NCBI GenBank assembly: GCA_026982335.1
Contig: JALSHH010000002.1
Location: 47,038-111,037, forward strand
Source: Phycisphaerales bacterium
GTDB lineage: Bacteria; Planctomycetota; Phycisphaerae; Phycisphaerales; UBA1924
DNA length: 64,000 nucleotides
Reading direction: 5' to 3'
Below the pieces are notes generated by a model. That model was not told the DNA's origin, ran no database searches, and saw only the letters and a list, made by a program, of their open reading frames with translations. This document shows positions 29,640 to 39,742 of the stretch, in pieces. The position numbers and the translations under genes are program-made. Each line of letters opens with the position of its first letter. Positions within the stretch are counted from its first letter, which is position 1.

Positions 29640-30779
29640 ATGATTCGCGGTGCGCTCAATATCAAGAAACTCCTCGGAGCCATGGCCCGGCTCGATGCGT
29701 CTGATCTGCATATCAAGGTTGGAATTCCCCCGACCTACCGTATTGGTGGAGCGCTTCGACCGATCGATGGTGAGCCGGTCACTGAAGACGAAGCCGACCA
29801 TTTGCTCGATCCATTGCTCTCTGAGCTTCAGAGGAAAAAATTTGAGGAGACCGGCGATCTCGATTTCGCATGGCACCTCGAAGCAACCGATGGAACCGGT
29901 GGCGATCGGTTCCGGATCAATCTGCTCCGCTCGGGTAATCATACCCACGCTGCAATTCGGCGTGTGAAGGCCGAGATTCCCAGCTATGCCGATCTTCATC
30001 TCCCCGAGGTCTATTCACAAATTGTTCATCGCGAGCGCGATGGGCTTGTGCTGATTGTTGGCGTGACAGGTTCGGGGAAATCCTCGACACTCGCTGCGAT
30101 GCTCGACGAGGTCAACGCCACGCGAGGAGAGAACATCATCACCATCGAAGACCCCGTCGAATATCGATTCACACCCAAACAATCCATCATCTCCCAAAGG
30201 GAAATCGGGATTGATGTCATTGATTTTCACGAGGCGCTTCGCCATGTGGTGCGCCAAGATCCCGATGTGATTTTCATCGGCGAGATGCGCGACCAAGAAA
30301 CAGTACTCTCGGCGATCCAGGCTGCCGAGACTGGGCATCTCGTGTTTGCAACGCTGCACACCGCCGACACGATGGGGGCCTTTGGACGGATGCTCGAGTT
30401 CTTCCCTCAAGACGAACGCGCCTTCGTCCGCAACTCACTCTCAGCGACACTCAAAGCCATCTGTGCCCAGCGTCTGATCCCTGCCAATGATGAAGTTACG
30501 GGTTCAAAGGTTGTGCCTGCAGTTGAGGTACTTTTGACCTCGCCGATGGTGCGTGAGCTCATTCGTGAAGAGCGCGATGCCGATCTGCCTTCAGTTGTGG
30601 CATCGAGCCGAGAGGATGGCATGATCTCCTTCACCCAGCACTTCGCCGAGCTCGTTGATAAGGAATGGATAACGATGTCCACTGCGAAGGAGTACGCTCC
30701 TAACCGCGACATGCTCGAATCGATCCTCAAGGGTGTCGAAGTCAAAGCCGCTTCACTCATCGGTCGGCTTAAGGGTTAG
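29640..30779 (+). CDS. pilT: Type IV pilus twitching motility ATPase PilT
   Basis: LDASDLHIKVGIPPTYRIGGALRPI, Walker A VGVTGSGKSSTLAAMLD, AIQAAETGHLVFATLHTADT. Confidence 0.94.
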   Translation: MIRGALNIKKLLGAMARLDASDLHIKVGIPPTYRIGGALRPIDGEPVTEDEADHLLDPLLSELQRKKFEETGDLDFAWHLEATDGTGGDRFRINLLRSGNHTHAAIRRVKAEIPSYADLHLPEVYSQIVHRERDGLVLIVGVTGSGKSSTLAAMLDEVNATRGENIITIEDPVEYRFTPKQSIISQREIGIDVIDFHEALRHVVRQDPDVIFIGEMRDQETVLSAIQAAETGHLVFATLHTADTMGAFGRMLEFFPQDERAFVRNSLSATLKAICAQRLIPANDEVTGSKVVPAVEVLLTSPMVRELIREERDADLPSVVASSREDGMISFTQHFAELVDKEWITMSTAKEYAPNRDMLESILKGVEVKAASLIGRLKG

Positions 30780-32203
30780 CCCGCCTGGGCATGATCTTCA
30801 GGATCAATGCCGAGCTGCTTCATTTTTTTGTAGAGTGTTGTTCGGTTGATTCCGAGTACCTCGGCGGTCTGCTGACGGTTCCAATCGTTGGCTTCGAGCG
30901 TGCGCAAAATCACTCGTCGTTCGGGTTCGACCATCGCTTCGCCAAGTGTCATCGGCATCCATGGCTGGTCATCGGGGACAGATGTGAGTTGGATCGGTGA
31001 GGCGTCTTGGTCGAGCACATGGGTCGGCAAATCTTCGACCCCGATCGTCTGTGATCGTGTGAGTACCGCAGCCCGTTCGACAATGTTCGAGAGCTCGCGC
31101 ACATTGCCCGGATAGCGGTACCGACGCAATGCATCAAGGGCTTGGGGGGTGAACCCGTTGAACTGACGCCCGAGCTCGTCGCCCTGCTGCTCAAGAAAAT
31201 GCTCAGCCAAACTTTGGATATCACCGACCCGCTCACGCAAAGGAGGCATCTCGATTTTGACTACATTGATCCGATAGTATAAATCTTGACGAAATTCGCC
31301 CGAAGCGACAAGATTTTCGAGCGATTGATTGCTTGCCAGAATCACCCGTACATCGACCTCGATCGTTTCATTGGATCCTACCGGCTCGAATTTGCGTTCT
31401 TGCAAGACACGCAAGAGTTTGAGCTGCATCGCTGGTGAAGCAGAGTTGATTTCATCGAGAAAAAGCGTTCCGCCATCAGCAGCCAAGAACTTGCCTACCT
31501 TGTCGGCATGTGCTCCAGTAAAGGCGCCTTTGACATGGCCGAAGAGCTCGGATTCGAGCAGCGTTTCTGGGATCGACCCGCAGGCGAGCTCGACAAAGGG
31601 CTTGGCCTGCCGATTTGATGCTTGATGGATCGCGTTGGCGATCATGCTTTTGCCGACGCCCGATTCGCCGGTCATCAGGACCGTCGTGCGTGAGTTGGCC
31701 ACCGCGTGAACCGTCTCGGCGATCTTGAGCATCCGATGGTCGCTCCCAACCATATTGCCGAGCCCGAAGGTCGATTCAAGTCTTGAGCGCATCGTGGTGT
31801 TCTCGCGAGCAAGCTCGTGGTGGCGCAGTGCTCGCTCGAGCCCGAGCCGAAGCTCGTCATCGACGACGGGCTTGGTGAGGAAGTCAATTGCACCAAGTCG
31901 AAGCGCTTGGACCGCTGTCTCAACCGTGCCATACCCAGTGAGCATGATGACAGCTGCCTGTCGGTGCGATTTGATGATTTCACGTAGTAAATCAAGTCCG
32001 CCCATCTCGGGAAGGTTGATATCGCAGATCACGACCTGATACGGGCCGATGGTACTATGCTCTGCCTGTTCAAGTTCATGGAGAGCTGCCGAGGGTGAAT
32101 AGACTGACACTGCCTTGCATCCTTCATTGTTGAAGAACTGCGCCAGCGAATCGGCGACGATCGGATCATCATCAATAATCAAGATGCGCGGATGATCGGC
32201 CAT
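30776..32203 (-). CDS. Sigma-54-dependent response regulator (NtrC/AtoC family)
   Basis: Receiver domain (ILIIDDDPIV, VVICDINLPEMGGLDLL), AAA+ with GESGVGKSMIA and GAFTGA, C-terminal Fis-type HTH (NRQQTAEVLGINRTTLYKKMKQLGI). Confidence 0.96.
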   Translation of the reverse strand: MADHPRILIIDDDPIVADSLAQFFNNEGCKAVSVYSPSAALHELEQAEHSTIGPYQVVICDINLPEMGGLDLLREIIKSHRQAAVIMLTGYGTVETAVQALRLGAIDFLTKPVVDDELRLGLERALRHHELARENTTMRSRLESTFGLGNMVGSDHRMLKIAETVHAVANSRTTVLMTGESGVGKSMIANAIHQASNRQAKPFVELACGSIPETLLESELFGHVKGAFTGAHADKVGKFLAADGGTLFLDEINSASPAMQLKLLRVLQERKFEPVGSNETIEVDVRVILASNQSLENLVASGEFRQDLYYRINVVKIEMPPLRERVGDIQSLAEHFLEQQGDELGRQFNGFTPQALDALRRYRYPGNVRELSNIVERAAVLTRSQTIGVEDLPTHVLDQDASPIQLTSVPDDQPWMPMTLGEAMVEPERRVILRTLEANDWNRQQTAEVLGINRTTLYKKMKQLGIDPEDHAQAG

Positions 32204-32205
32204 GT

Positions 32206-33111
32206 TTATTTTCCGATCTCCAGATCGCCGATATCGGTGCCCTCGTCAGGTTCATAGACCGATGGGATGCACACCCGAAGTACTGCACCCGATCGGCTCG
32301 ATCCTGCTCGATCAGCCCGATCGGTGAGCGTAATGACCCCTTCGAGCTGTTCGACAATCTGGTGTGCCATCGAAAGCCCGATGCCTTGGTGGTCATCGGT
32401 GGTGCTTACACCATGCTTGAAGGCCTGATTATTGCGCACGCTTGAATGAAGCCCGACGCCGTCGTCAAAGATTTCGATGACGGTTTCTTCGCGTTTGGTA
32501 TCGACGCGTGCGACGACCTCGATGAGCCCCCCGGGATCAAGCGAATCGGGTTTGGTCGCTTTGGCAATCGATTGTACCGCATTAAAGAGCCCGTTGAGCA
32601 CCACCGTATACATCGGCCCGGCAGCCAATCGACCCGCACGCGGATCAATCCGTACTTCGATTCGCACACCCGCCTGGTTCGCCAATGGCCTAACGACATC
32701 GACTGCGTGATCAATCACCATCGCGATGCTTACGACGCTCGACACTCCGAGCAAGGGGGAACCGATCGGGACTGATTTGGAGCGCATCGCGGCGTTGACC
32801 ATCGAGCTCATTCGCTCGAGTGTCGAGAGCACCGTCTTGATCTGCTCGCGTGCCTTGGTGAGATTATCAAGATCGCGCATCCGGTCTTCTTCCGGCAAGG
32901 CTGCCGCGGCGAGTCCGAGCCAACGCATCGAACCATCGAGCATGTTGCTCAGTTCATGGGCCAGCATCGTCACCTGATCGGCCGCGACCGGCCCCGAGGA
33001 ACAATCACGCGCTTCGAGCACGCCCGGCGGGCGGATCGTCCGCTTCTCAGGCGCAGGGTTGTTGGGGTCATCGGGCGCGGGGTTATTGGGGTTGGTGCTC
33101 ATACCACCCAT
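32206..33111 (-). CDS. Cytoplasmic sensor histidine kinase (NtrB-like)
   Basis: H-box MLAHELSNMLDGSMRWLG; HATPase N-box NGLFNAVQSIAKA; G-box IEIFDDGVGL, GIGLSMAHQIVEQLEG; 2-bp gap to the response regulator. Confidence 0.88.
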   Translation of the reverse strand: MGGMSTNPNNPAPDDPNNPAPEKRTIRPPGVLEARDCSSGPVAADQVTMLAHELSNMLDGSMRWLGLAAAALPEEDRMRDLDNLTKAREQIKTVLSTLERMSSMVNAAMRSKSVPIGSPLLGVSSVVSIAMVIDHAVDVVRPLANQAGVRIEVRIDPRAGRLAAGPMYTVVLNGLFNAVQSIAKATKPDSLDPGGLIEVVARVDTKREETVIEIFDDGVGLHSSVRNNQAFKHGVSTTDDHQGIGLSMAHQIVEQLEGVITLTDRADRAGSSRSGAVLRVCIPSVYEPDEGTDIGDLEIGK

Positions 33112-33239
33112 TTTCGACCTACAAACCCCGGATGGTTCTCAAGCGTCGTAATTTGGCAACATCCTGAACCGTCGTCCCCGTTGCGTTGAGACAACACGGC
33201 ATAATCGGCCCGCCCATCCAAGTTCTCGGACGATCGGAC

Positions 33240-36161
33240 CTACTCCACCCCAACGGCCAACGCATCCCGATCCGACAACATCCCACCATCGGAGCGAAGC
33301 CTCACCGTCCCATCTCGCTTCCACGACCGATCACACCGAGGCTCATCACGCAGATCAATCACCGTCGTTTCGTCGCTGGTTGCCTCGACCCGCGACACGC
33401 CACAGAAGTCGGCGAGATCGTTCATGTTGAATCGGCTGAGCACGTTTTCAGGATCGGCGATCTTGAGTCCTGCATCGAGCGGATTCTCGATCCCTTGCTC
33501 GGCCCGCGAGTGCTCGAGCACCCGCTGAGCATCTTCGAGCATCGCCATCACCGTCGCCCAATCGGTTGAAACCACAACATTTGTCAGCGATGGGAATCCC
33601 GTCAGATGCACACACATGCTCGCATCCTTTGAATCGGCACCATGCAATGATCGGTACGCCTCATCTGCCGTATGGCACATCACGGGAGCAAGCAACTTGG
33701 CCAAGCCGTCGGCCATAATAAACAATGCCTGCTGCGATTGTTTCCGACGATCCGAATCCACCGAGTCACAATAAAGTCGGTCTTTGACGGATGACAAATA
33801 CTCACCCGAGAGTGTGGTGTTACAGAAATTGTAGATCAGTTTGTGAACCTCATGGAAGGCATATGAATCGTACGCTTCGATAACTTTTCCGATCAGCCCA
33901 TCAAACTCGCCAAGCACCCACGCTTCAAGGCTTGTCTCATCGAACGAAATCGAATCATCAGGCATGAACTCGTTGAGATTCGAAAGCATGAACTTAAAAG
34001 TATTGCGCACCTTGCGATAGCTCTCTCCTGAGAGCTTGAAGAATTCCTCATCGACCTTGACATCGTTTTCGTAGGCGATTGAACACACCCACCAGCGCAG
34101 GACATCGGCTCCGTATCGATCGAATAAATCCTTGAGTGCCGCACCGGCAGATTTGGAGAGCTTCTTGCCGTCCTTATCGACCATGAACCCATGCGTCAAC
34201 AGCGTCCTAAACGCCGGCTCACCCATGACACCCAACGAAGGCAGCAACGACAACTGGAACCACCCGCGATGCTGATCCGAGCCTTCAAGATACAGATCGA
34301 TCGGGTAATCCTCGCCATTGGATCGCTCACGCATCACCGCGTTCCAAGATGACCCGGATTCAAACCATACATCGAGAATATCCTGCCCTTTCCTGAGATC
34401 GGCCAAGGCGACCGATCCATCTTTGAGTTCGGCTGGTGCTTCAGGGTCGCTGCTTGGGTCGTACCCCGCAAGGAGCACCTCGGGCGATTCACTGAACCAC
34501 AAGTCCGAGCCTTTCACACGCACAAGATCAGCCACCGCCTTCGACGAAGACGCGGTCATGAATGCAGACCCATCGGGCATCGTAAATGCTGGGATCGGCA
34601 ACCCCCACGCACGCTGACGAGAGATACACCAGTCCGGGCGCGAATCGAGCATGCCTCGCATCCTGTTTTGGCCCCAGGCGGGGACAAAGTTGATGCTGCC
34701 GCCATCTTGTGTTGCTTCGAGGGCCATCTCTCGCAGTCCCTTGTTTTCCCGCTTCGTCGGCTTGTTGACATCCACAAACCATTGCTCCGTGCACCGGAAA
34801 ATCACAGGTGTTTTGGACCGCCAGTCATGGGGATAGCTGTGCATGAACTTATGCGAGAAGAACATATGCCCGGATTCGGTGAGTCTCTGGGCGATGAATG
34901 CATTGGCATCCCAGATCGACATGCCGGTGATCCATTCGGGCACGGTTTCGTCGTAGGTGCCGTCGCCTTTGACCGGGCAATAGACCGGCAACCCGATACG
35001 CAGGCCCGTCAAATAATCATCCGCACCATGCCCGGGTGCGGTATGGACGAGTCCCGAACCATCTTCGAGCGTCACATAGTCGGCACTGACGATCGTGTAG
35101 CAGTTGGAGGTGTCCGCATTGGGCTCGCCAGAAGGGGTGGGGGGGCATGCACGCAGCGGATGCACATAGCGCAATCCCAAAAGCTTCTCACCCGAGCAAG
35201 TCGCAAGCGTCTCGACATCTTCCGCTTTCGCCTTGGCGCAGACCTTTTCAATAAGCTCCGTCGCCATCACTGTGATGTTCCCATCGACGCGCACCAACGC
35301 ATACTCAAACTTCTCATGCACCGCGATCGCCATATTGGCAGGCAAAGTCCAAGGAGTCGTCGTCCAGATCATAAAACTGGGTTTCGCACCCGGGCGATCG
35401 TCTTCGCTGAGCCCAAATGCTTCATACACCGCGTCCCCATCGGCTGCTTCAAAATCAACATACACGGATAGATCTTCACGATCCTGATACTCAAGTTCCG
35501 CATCGGCCAGCGCCGTCTCATTGGCGATCGACCAATGTACTGGCTTGAGCGCCTTATACACCAACCCTTGTGCGCACAAACCAGACAACACATCCAGCAC
35601 CGCCCCTTCATATCGAGGGGACATCGTGAGGTATGGATTCTTGTAGTCCGCGCAGGTCAACAGCCGTTCCATCTGCCCGGTCTGCAACTTGACTTGTTTG
35701 GAAGCGTACGACTTGCATACCTTGCGCACCGTCATTCGGCGTGTGTCATCATCGAGTTCTTCGAGCTTCTTGAACTTGCCCGACTCCACCAGATCCGTCA
35801 TTACCTTGTGCTCAATGGGCAATCCATGGCAATCCCACCCAGGAACAAACGGGGTGTTATACCCGGCCATGAACTTGCTTCGGACGACAAAGTCCTTGAG
35901 GCATTTATTCATCAGGTGCCCCAGATGGATCGACCCATTGGCATAGGGAGGTCCATCATGGAACACAAATCTTTTGTCAAAGGTTTGGGCCCTGTCACGC
36001 ATGGCTTGGTAGAGCCCCTGTTTGTCCCCAAGCTGGCTCCATCGCTTGAGTGAGGCCGGCTCGTTCTGCACAAGATTCGCCTTCATCGGGAACCCGGTCT
36101 TGGGCAGGTTCAGGGTTTTTTTATAGTTGGGTTTCTTGTCGGTGGTTGGTGTGTCGGACAT
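33240..36161 (-). CDS. ileS: Isoleucyl-tRNA synthetase
   Basis: HIGH-like GSIHLGHLMNK, KMSKS-like DGKKLSKS, WDCHGLPIEHKV, RPDWCISRQRAWGLPIP. Confidence 0.97.
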   Translation of the reverse strand: MSDTPTTDKKPNYKKTLNLPKTGFPMKANLVQNEPASLKRWSQLGDKQGLYQAMRDRAQTFDKRFVFHDGPPYANGSIHLGHLMNKCLKDFVVRSKFMAGYNTPFVPGWDCHGLPIEHKVMTDLVESGKFKKLEELDDDTRRMTVRKVCKSYASKQVKLQTGQMERLLTCADYKNPYLTMSPRYEGAVLDVLSGLCAQGLVYKALKPVHWSIANETALADAELEYQDREDLSVYVDFEAADGDAVYEAFGLSEDDRPGAKPSFMIWTTTPWTLPANMAIAVHEKFEYALVRVDGNITVMATELIEKVCAKAKAEDVETLATCSGEKLLGLRYVHPLRACPPTPSGEPNADTSNCYTIVSADYVTLEDGSGLVHTAPGHGADDYLTGLRIGLPVYCPVKGDGTYDETVPEWITGMSIWDANAFIAQRLTESGHMFFSHKFMHSYPHDWRSKTPVIFRCTEQWFVDVNKPTKRENKGLREMALEATQDGGSINFVPAWGQNRMRGMLDSRPDWCISRQRAWGLPIPAFTMPDGSAFMTASSSKAVADLVRVKGSDLWFSESPEVLLAGYDPSSDPEAPAELKDGSVALADLRKGQDILDVWFESGSSWNAVMRERSNGEDYPIDLYLEGSDQHRGWFQLSLLPSLGVMGEPAFRTLLTHGFMVDKDGKKLSKSAGAALKDLFDRYGADVLRWWVCSIAYENDVKVDEEFFKLSGESYRKVRNTFKFMLSNLNEFMPDDSISFDETSLEAWVLGEFDGLIGKVIEAYDSYAFHEVHKLIYNFCNTTLSGEYLSSVKDRLYCDSVDSDRRKQSQQALFIMADGLAKLLAPVMCHTADEAYRSLHGADSKDASMCVHLTGFPSLTNVVVSTDWATVMAMLEDAQRVLEHSRAEQGIENPLDAGLKIADPENVLSRFNMNDLADFCGVSRVEATSDETTVIDLRDEPRCDRSWKRDGTVRLRSDGGMLSDRDALAVGVE

Positions 36162-36273
36162 ATCGGGTCAATCTCCAGATCGCAGCGAAATCGCAGCGGC
36201 CTTCATGGTATGGCTCGGTGATATCAGTTTGAACGCGATTCGTGCCGATCGAGTCAGATTTGACGATCAACGA

Positions 36274-36344
36274 GCCCCGTGAGGATGGATGCAACGCATC
36301 GGTGCCCTCAACGGGGCAGCATAATTCGAATGAAGATTCGAATT
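36274..36344 (-). promoter_or_regulatory. Two-hairpin structured element in the ileS upstream region
   Basis: GCCCCGTGAGG..GATGC-AAC-GCATC..CCTCAACGGGGC (36274-36317) and AATTCGAAT-GAAG-ATTCGAATT (36323-36344). Confidence 0.4.
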
Positions 36345-36493
36345 GGATGTATCAGCATGACGCTCATGGCACAAAGCATAGCCCTTTTTTTCGACGATTT
36401 CGGCTTTGAAGTACACGCAAACCGCAAAAACTGCATGGAATCAAAACGAGCCATAGCTGGAGATGGTCTGCTCACAGGCAAGAGGAGAAAAAC

Positions 36494-37840
36494 TCAACCC
36501 AGCGGATAAAGCCAAAGCCCCGTGGCCAATTTGGGGTAAAAGAAAGTCGATTTCTGAGGCATCAGCTCCCCCGCACGCGAAATTGCTCGTACCGCTTCGA
36601 GTGGTGTCGGACGCACAATGATCGCCAGTTGAGGCTTGCCCCCGCCAGCGATGGACGAACCGGTCTCCTCGCCTTTACCAATCGCGAGCACCTCGTCGAT
36701 CGAATGTGGAAAAGCCCAGTTGACAGGCTTGTTGTTGTTGAGTTCAGGCTGACAGATTTCTTCGACGATCATGTGTTGAATGATCGCGACATCAAGATTC
36801 CGCCATGCCTGCGATTTTTTGGGAAACTGCATCTCGAGTGGATCAGGAACCGCAGGCCAAGCACCAAAACACAATCCGGTGGCATAGTCGTAAATCCCGA
36901 ACACATTGGTTTGTTCTCGTTCAGCGAGGGTGTCCATCTGCGAAAGGAAAGTCTGCGGGTCATTATCGATCGGTTCGATATTGAGCAGCCCTTGCGCCGC
37001 TTCGATGAACTTCTCGATCTCGTAGTCTTCCATGCCTCCGAGCACACGATGGGTCGGTCCGATGGCCAATCCAGGATCGGACATGGATACAAGCACAAAC
37101 ATTGTCCGTCGGGCCGGGTGATCGGGAGCGACTTCGCCTTTGGATTCGAGATCGGCGAGGTAGTTGAGGGCAGTGTTGTACCGATGATGTCCGTCGGCGA
37201 CGAACACATCTTCGCCTGCCAAGGCATCTTGGTACTGGGCAATGGTCGCCTCATCGTCGATGGTCCAGATTTCATGTTTGATTCCATCACCCATGTCGGC
37301 GTGCATATCAGGATCGCGCGAATCCATGATGCGATGGAGGATTTCGACCACAGTACCCGCTTCGTCTTGGTGAAGCCCAAAGATCGGGGAGAACTGGCAC
37401 TGGGAGGCTTCCATCAATGCTTTGCGGTCTTCTTTCGGCCCGCCAAAGGTTTGCTCGTGGGCGAGGATGCCCCCCCCTTCACGGGAGCCAAAGGGCATGG
37501 TATCGAGTGTCAGTGCCATGCCACAGCGTTGGTAGGTTTCGCCCTCAAATTCAAAGGTTTGGCGATAGGCGAAGATGGCAGGTGTTTCGCGCTGCGAGAG
37601 GATACCTGAATCGAGCATCGCGCGGTAGGCATCGCCCGCGCTTTGGTAGACCGCTTTGGGTCCGAGCTCTTTGGCGGGGACATGAGGCAGGTCGATTCCC
37701 ACAACATTGTGAACGCTGCGATGGAGCAGGGCCGACTTGGCACTCAGGTCAAGGACATCGTAAGGCGGGGCGATGAGCTCGGAGACATCACCTTGTCCCT
37801 GGTTGTACTGAACAGCTCGAAATGGGTAGACTACAGGCAT
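36494..37840 (-). CDS. DUF1015 family protein
   Basis: YPFRAVQYNQGQGDVSELIAPPYDVL...RYNTALNYLADLESKG; start taken at ATG 37838-37840. Confidence 0.88.
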   Translation of the reverse strand: MPVVYPFRAVQYNQGQGDVSELIAPPYDVLDLSAKSALLHRSVHNVVGIDLPHVPAKELGPKAVYQSAGDAYRAMLDSGILSQRETPAIFAYRQTFEFEGETYQRCGMALTLDTMPFGSREGGGILAHEQTFGGPKEDRKALMEASQCQFSPIFGLHQDEAGTVVEILHRIMDSRDPDMHADMGDGIKHEIWTIDDEATIAQYQDALAGEDVFVADGHHRYNTALNYLADLESKGEVAPDHPARRTMFVLVSMSDPGLAIGPTHRVLGGMEDYEIEKFIEAAQGLLNIEPIDNDPQTFLSQMDTLAEREQTNVFGIYDYATGLCFGAWPAVPDPLEMQFPKKSQAWRNLDVAIIQHMIVEEICQPELNNNKPVNWAFPHSIDEVLAIGKGEETGSSIAGGGKPQLAIIVRPTPLEAVRAISRAGELMPQKSTFFYPKLATGLWLYPLG

Positions 37841-38005
37841 CGGTGCCCTTTCGTTTGTCTTCATGCCAAGGGGCACAAAGCGTGAGCGCGAACATGGACG
37901 ATCTTCGATGGGCACCTGCCCGACCGTCTCCTCAATTATATGCACCAACTCATCTCAATCCTTCCCATCATGAAGCAGAATCGTGCCCTACGATTGAATA
38001 TGTCC

Positions 38006-38776
38006 ATGCCCAAAGCACTCGTGATCCGAACCGCCGGGACCAACTGCGATGTCGAGCTCTGCCGGGCATTGACACTCGCTGGGAGCAACGTGGAGTTGAT
38101 CCACTTGGATCGCCTCCTCGCCAAACCCTCGCAAATCACATCTTTTGACCTCATCGGATTCCCAGGCGGGTTCTCTTATGGCGACGATATCGCATCCGGA
38201 CGCATCAAAGCGATGCACACCCGGCAAAGGCTCATGCCCGAGTTGCTCAAATCGGCGGAACGAGGCGTGCCGATGATCGGGATCTGCAATGGATTTCAAG
38301 TCATGGTTCAGATCGGGCTCTTGCCGGGCAGGAAGAACCACGAAATTTCGGTTGCCTTGACCGACAACGATCATGGCCGATTCATCGACCGATGGGTCGA
38401 AATGAAACCCAATGCTGACTCAAGTTGCATCTGGACACAAGGACTTGCCCAGTTTGATGGCGAAATCCTCTACCCGGTTGCCCATGGCGAAGGGCGATTG
38501 GTTACCAAAGGCCATTCCACGCTTGAATCGCTCACAACCAACAATCAGATCGCGCTCCGATATGGCACCGACATCAACGGGTCGGTTGATCAGATTGCAG
38601 GCATCTGCGATCCATCGGGGCGGATTTTCGGATTGATGCCTCACCCCGAGCGGGTATTGGATTGGAATCGACATCCATTCTGGACACGCCTCGATGAGCA
38701 GACAAAAAAGACACAAACTCCCGGACTGAGCATCTTCACCAGTGCCGTTGAGGCGGTTGCGAAGCAAACGGTCTAA
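38006..38776 (+). CDS. purQ: Phosphoribosylformylglycinamidine synthase subunit PurQ
   Basis: ALVIRTAGTNCDVE, GFSYGDDIASGRI, IGICNGFQVMVQIGLLPG, GLMPHPERV. Confidence 0.95.
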   Translation: MPKALVIRTAGTNCDVELCRALTLAGSNVELIHLDRLLAKPSQITSFDLIGFPGGFSYGDDIASGRIKAMHTRQRLMPELLKSAERGVPMIGICNGFQVMVQIGLLPGRKNHEISVALTDNDHGRFIDRWVEMKPNADSSCIWTQGLAQFDGEILYPVAHGEGRLVTKGHSTLESLTTNNQIALRYGTDINGSVDQIAGICDPSGRIFGLMPHPERVLDWNRHPFWTRLDEQTKKTQTPGLSIFTSAVEAVAKQTV

Positions 38777-38817
38777 ACACACTTCTGATACCTCATAGAA
38801 TGAGAAGGATCACACCA

Positions 38818-39315
38818 ATGGACGAAACCGCAGTCTACGCCGGGAGCTTTGACCCACCGACCAACGGGCATGTATGGATGATCGAGCAGGGGGCTCGGTT
38901 GTTTAGCAAGCTCATCGTGGCTGCGGCAAGAAATCCTGAGAAGGGGTATTCTTATGAGCTCGATCAACGCGTTGGATGGCTTACCGAAATTTGCGCCAAG
39001 TATGGCAATGTCAAAATTGCCTCAATCGAAAACGAGTTTTTGGCGCATTATGCCAAACGGGTTGATGCCCGGTTTGTGATTCGAGGTATTCGCAACGAGG
39101 CCGACTATCAATACGAGCGCGGGATGCGGTATGTGAACTCGGATCTCAATGATCGGCTTCAGACGGTGTTCTTGATGCCTCCACGCGAGTTGTGCGAGGT
39201 GTCATCAAGCTTTGTCAAAGGCATGATCGGCCCTGACGGGTGGGAGCCTGTCGTCGAACGGTATGTGCCTGCATGTGTGTTTGCGGATCTGCGAATCGAG
39301 CATGAGCATGAGTAA
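38818..39315 (+). CDS. coaD: Phosphopantetheine adenylyltransferase
   Basis: AVYAGSFDPPTNGHVWMIEQ, RFVIRGIRNEADYQYERGMRYVN, SSSFVKGM; alternative start at 38800. Confidence 0.95.
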   Translation: MDETAVYAGSFDPPTNGHVWMIEQGARLFSKLIVAAARNPEKGYSYELDQRVGWLTEICAKYGNVKIASIENEFLAHYAKRVDARFVIRGIRNEADYQYERGMRYVNSDLNDRLQTVFLMPPRELCEVSSSFVKGMIGPDGWEPVVERYVPACVFADLRIEHEHE

Positions 39316-39742
39316 AGAGTTGAATAATCCGGACAATACCAGGACACCGATCGATGAAAAGGTCATGGCGATGCGCATCGTCACCATGCCCGGCCAGACA
39401 AATCCCTATGGTACGATTTTCGGTGGAATTATCTTGAGCTATATTGACCAGGCGGGGTTTGTCGAAGCAAGACGACATGGCGATCTCGACTGGGTGACGG
39501 CGGCAGTCGATAAGGTCGAATTCCACGCCCCGGTGCATGTTGGCGATATCGTTACTTTTTATACCCATACCATCCGATTGGGGCGCACAAGTCTCGATGT
39601 CCAAGTCGAAGTGCAGGCTGAGCGATTTACGACCCACGAGGTGGTGTCTGTCACCAGTGCGAAGATCACGCTTGTGGGGATGCGCGATGGCAAACCCTTC
39701 CCATTTCGTGAAGCGGCGCCTACGGATGGGAACATTGCATGA
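39302..39742 (+). CDS. Hotdog-fold acyl-CoA thioesterase (YciA-like)
   Basis: MRIVTMPGQTNPYGTIFGGIILSYIDQAG...VEFHAPVHVGDIVTFYTHTIRLGRTSLDVQVEV. Confidence 0.9.
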   Translation: MSMSKELNNPDNTRTPIDEKVMAMRIVTMPGQTNPYGTIFGGIILSYIDQAGFVEARRHGDLDWVTAAVDKVEFHAPVHVGDIVTFYTHTIRLGRTSLDVQVEVQAERFTTHEVVSVTSAKITLVGMRDGKPFPFREAAPTDGNIA

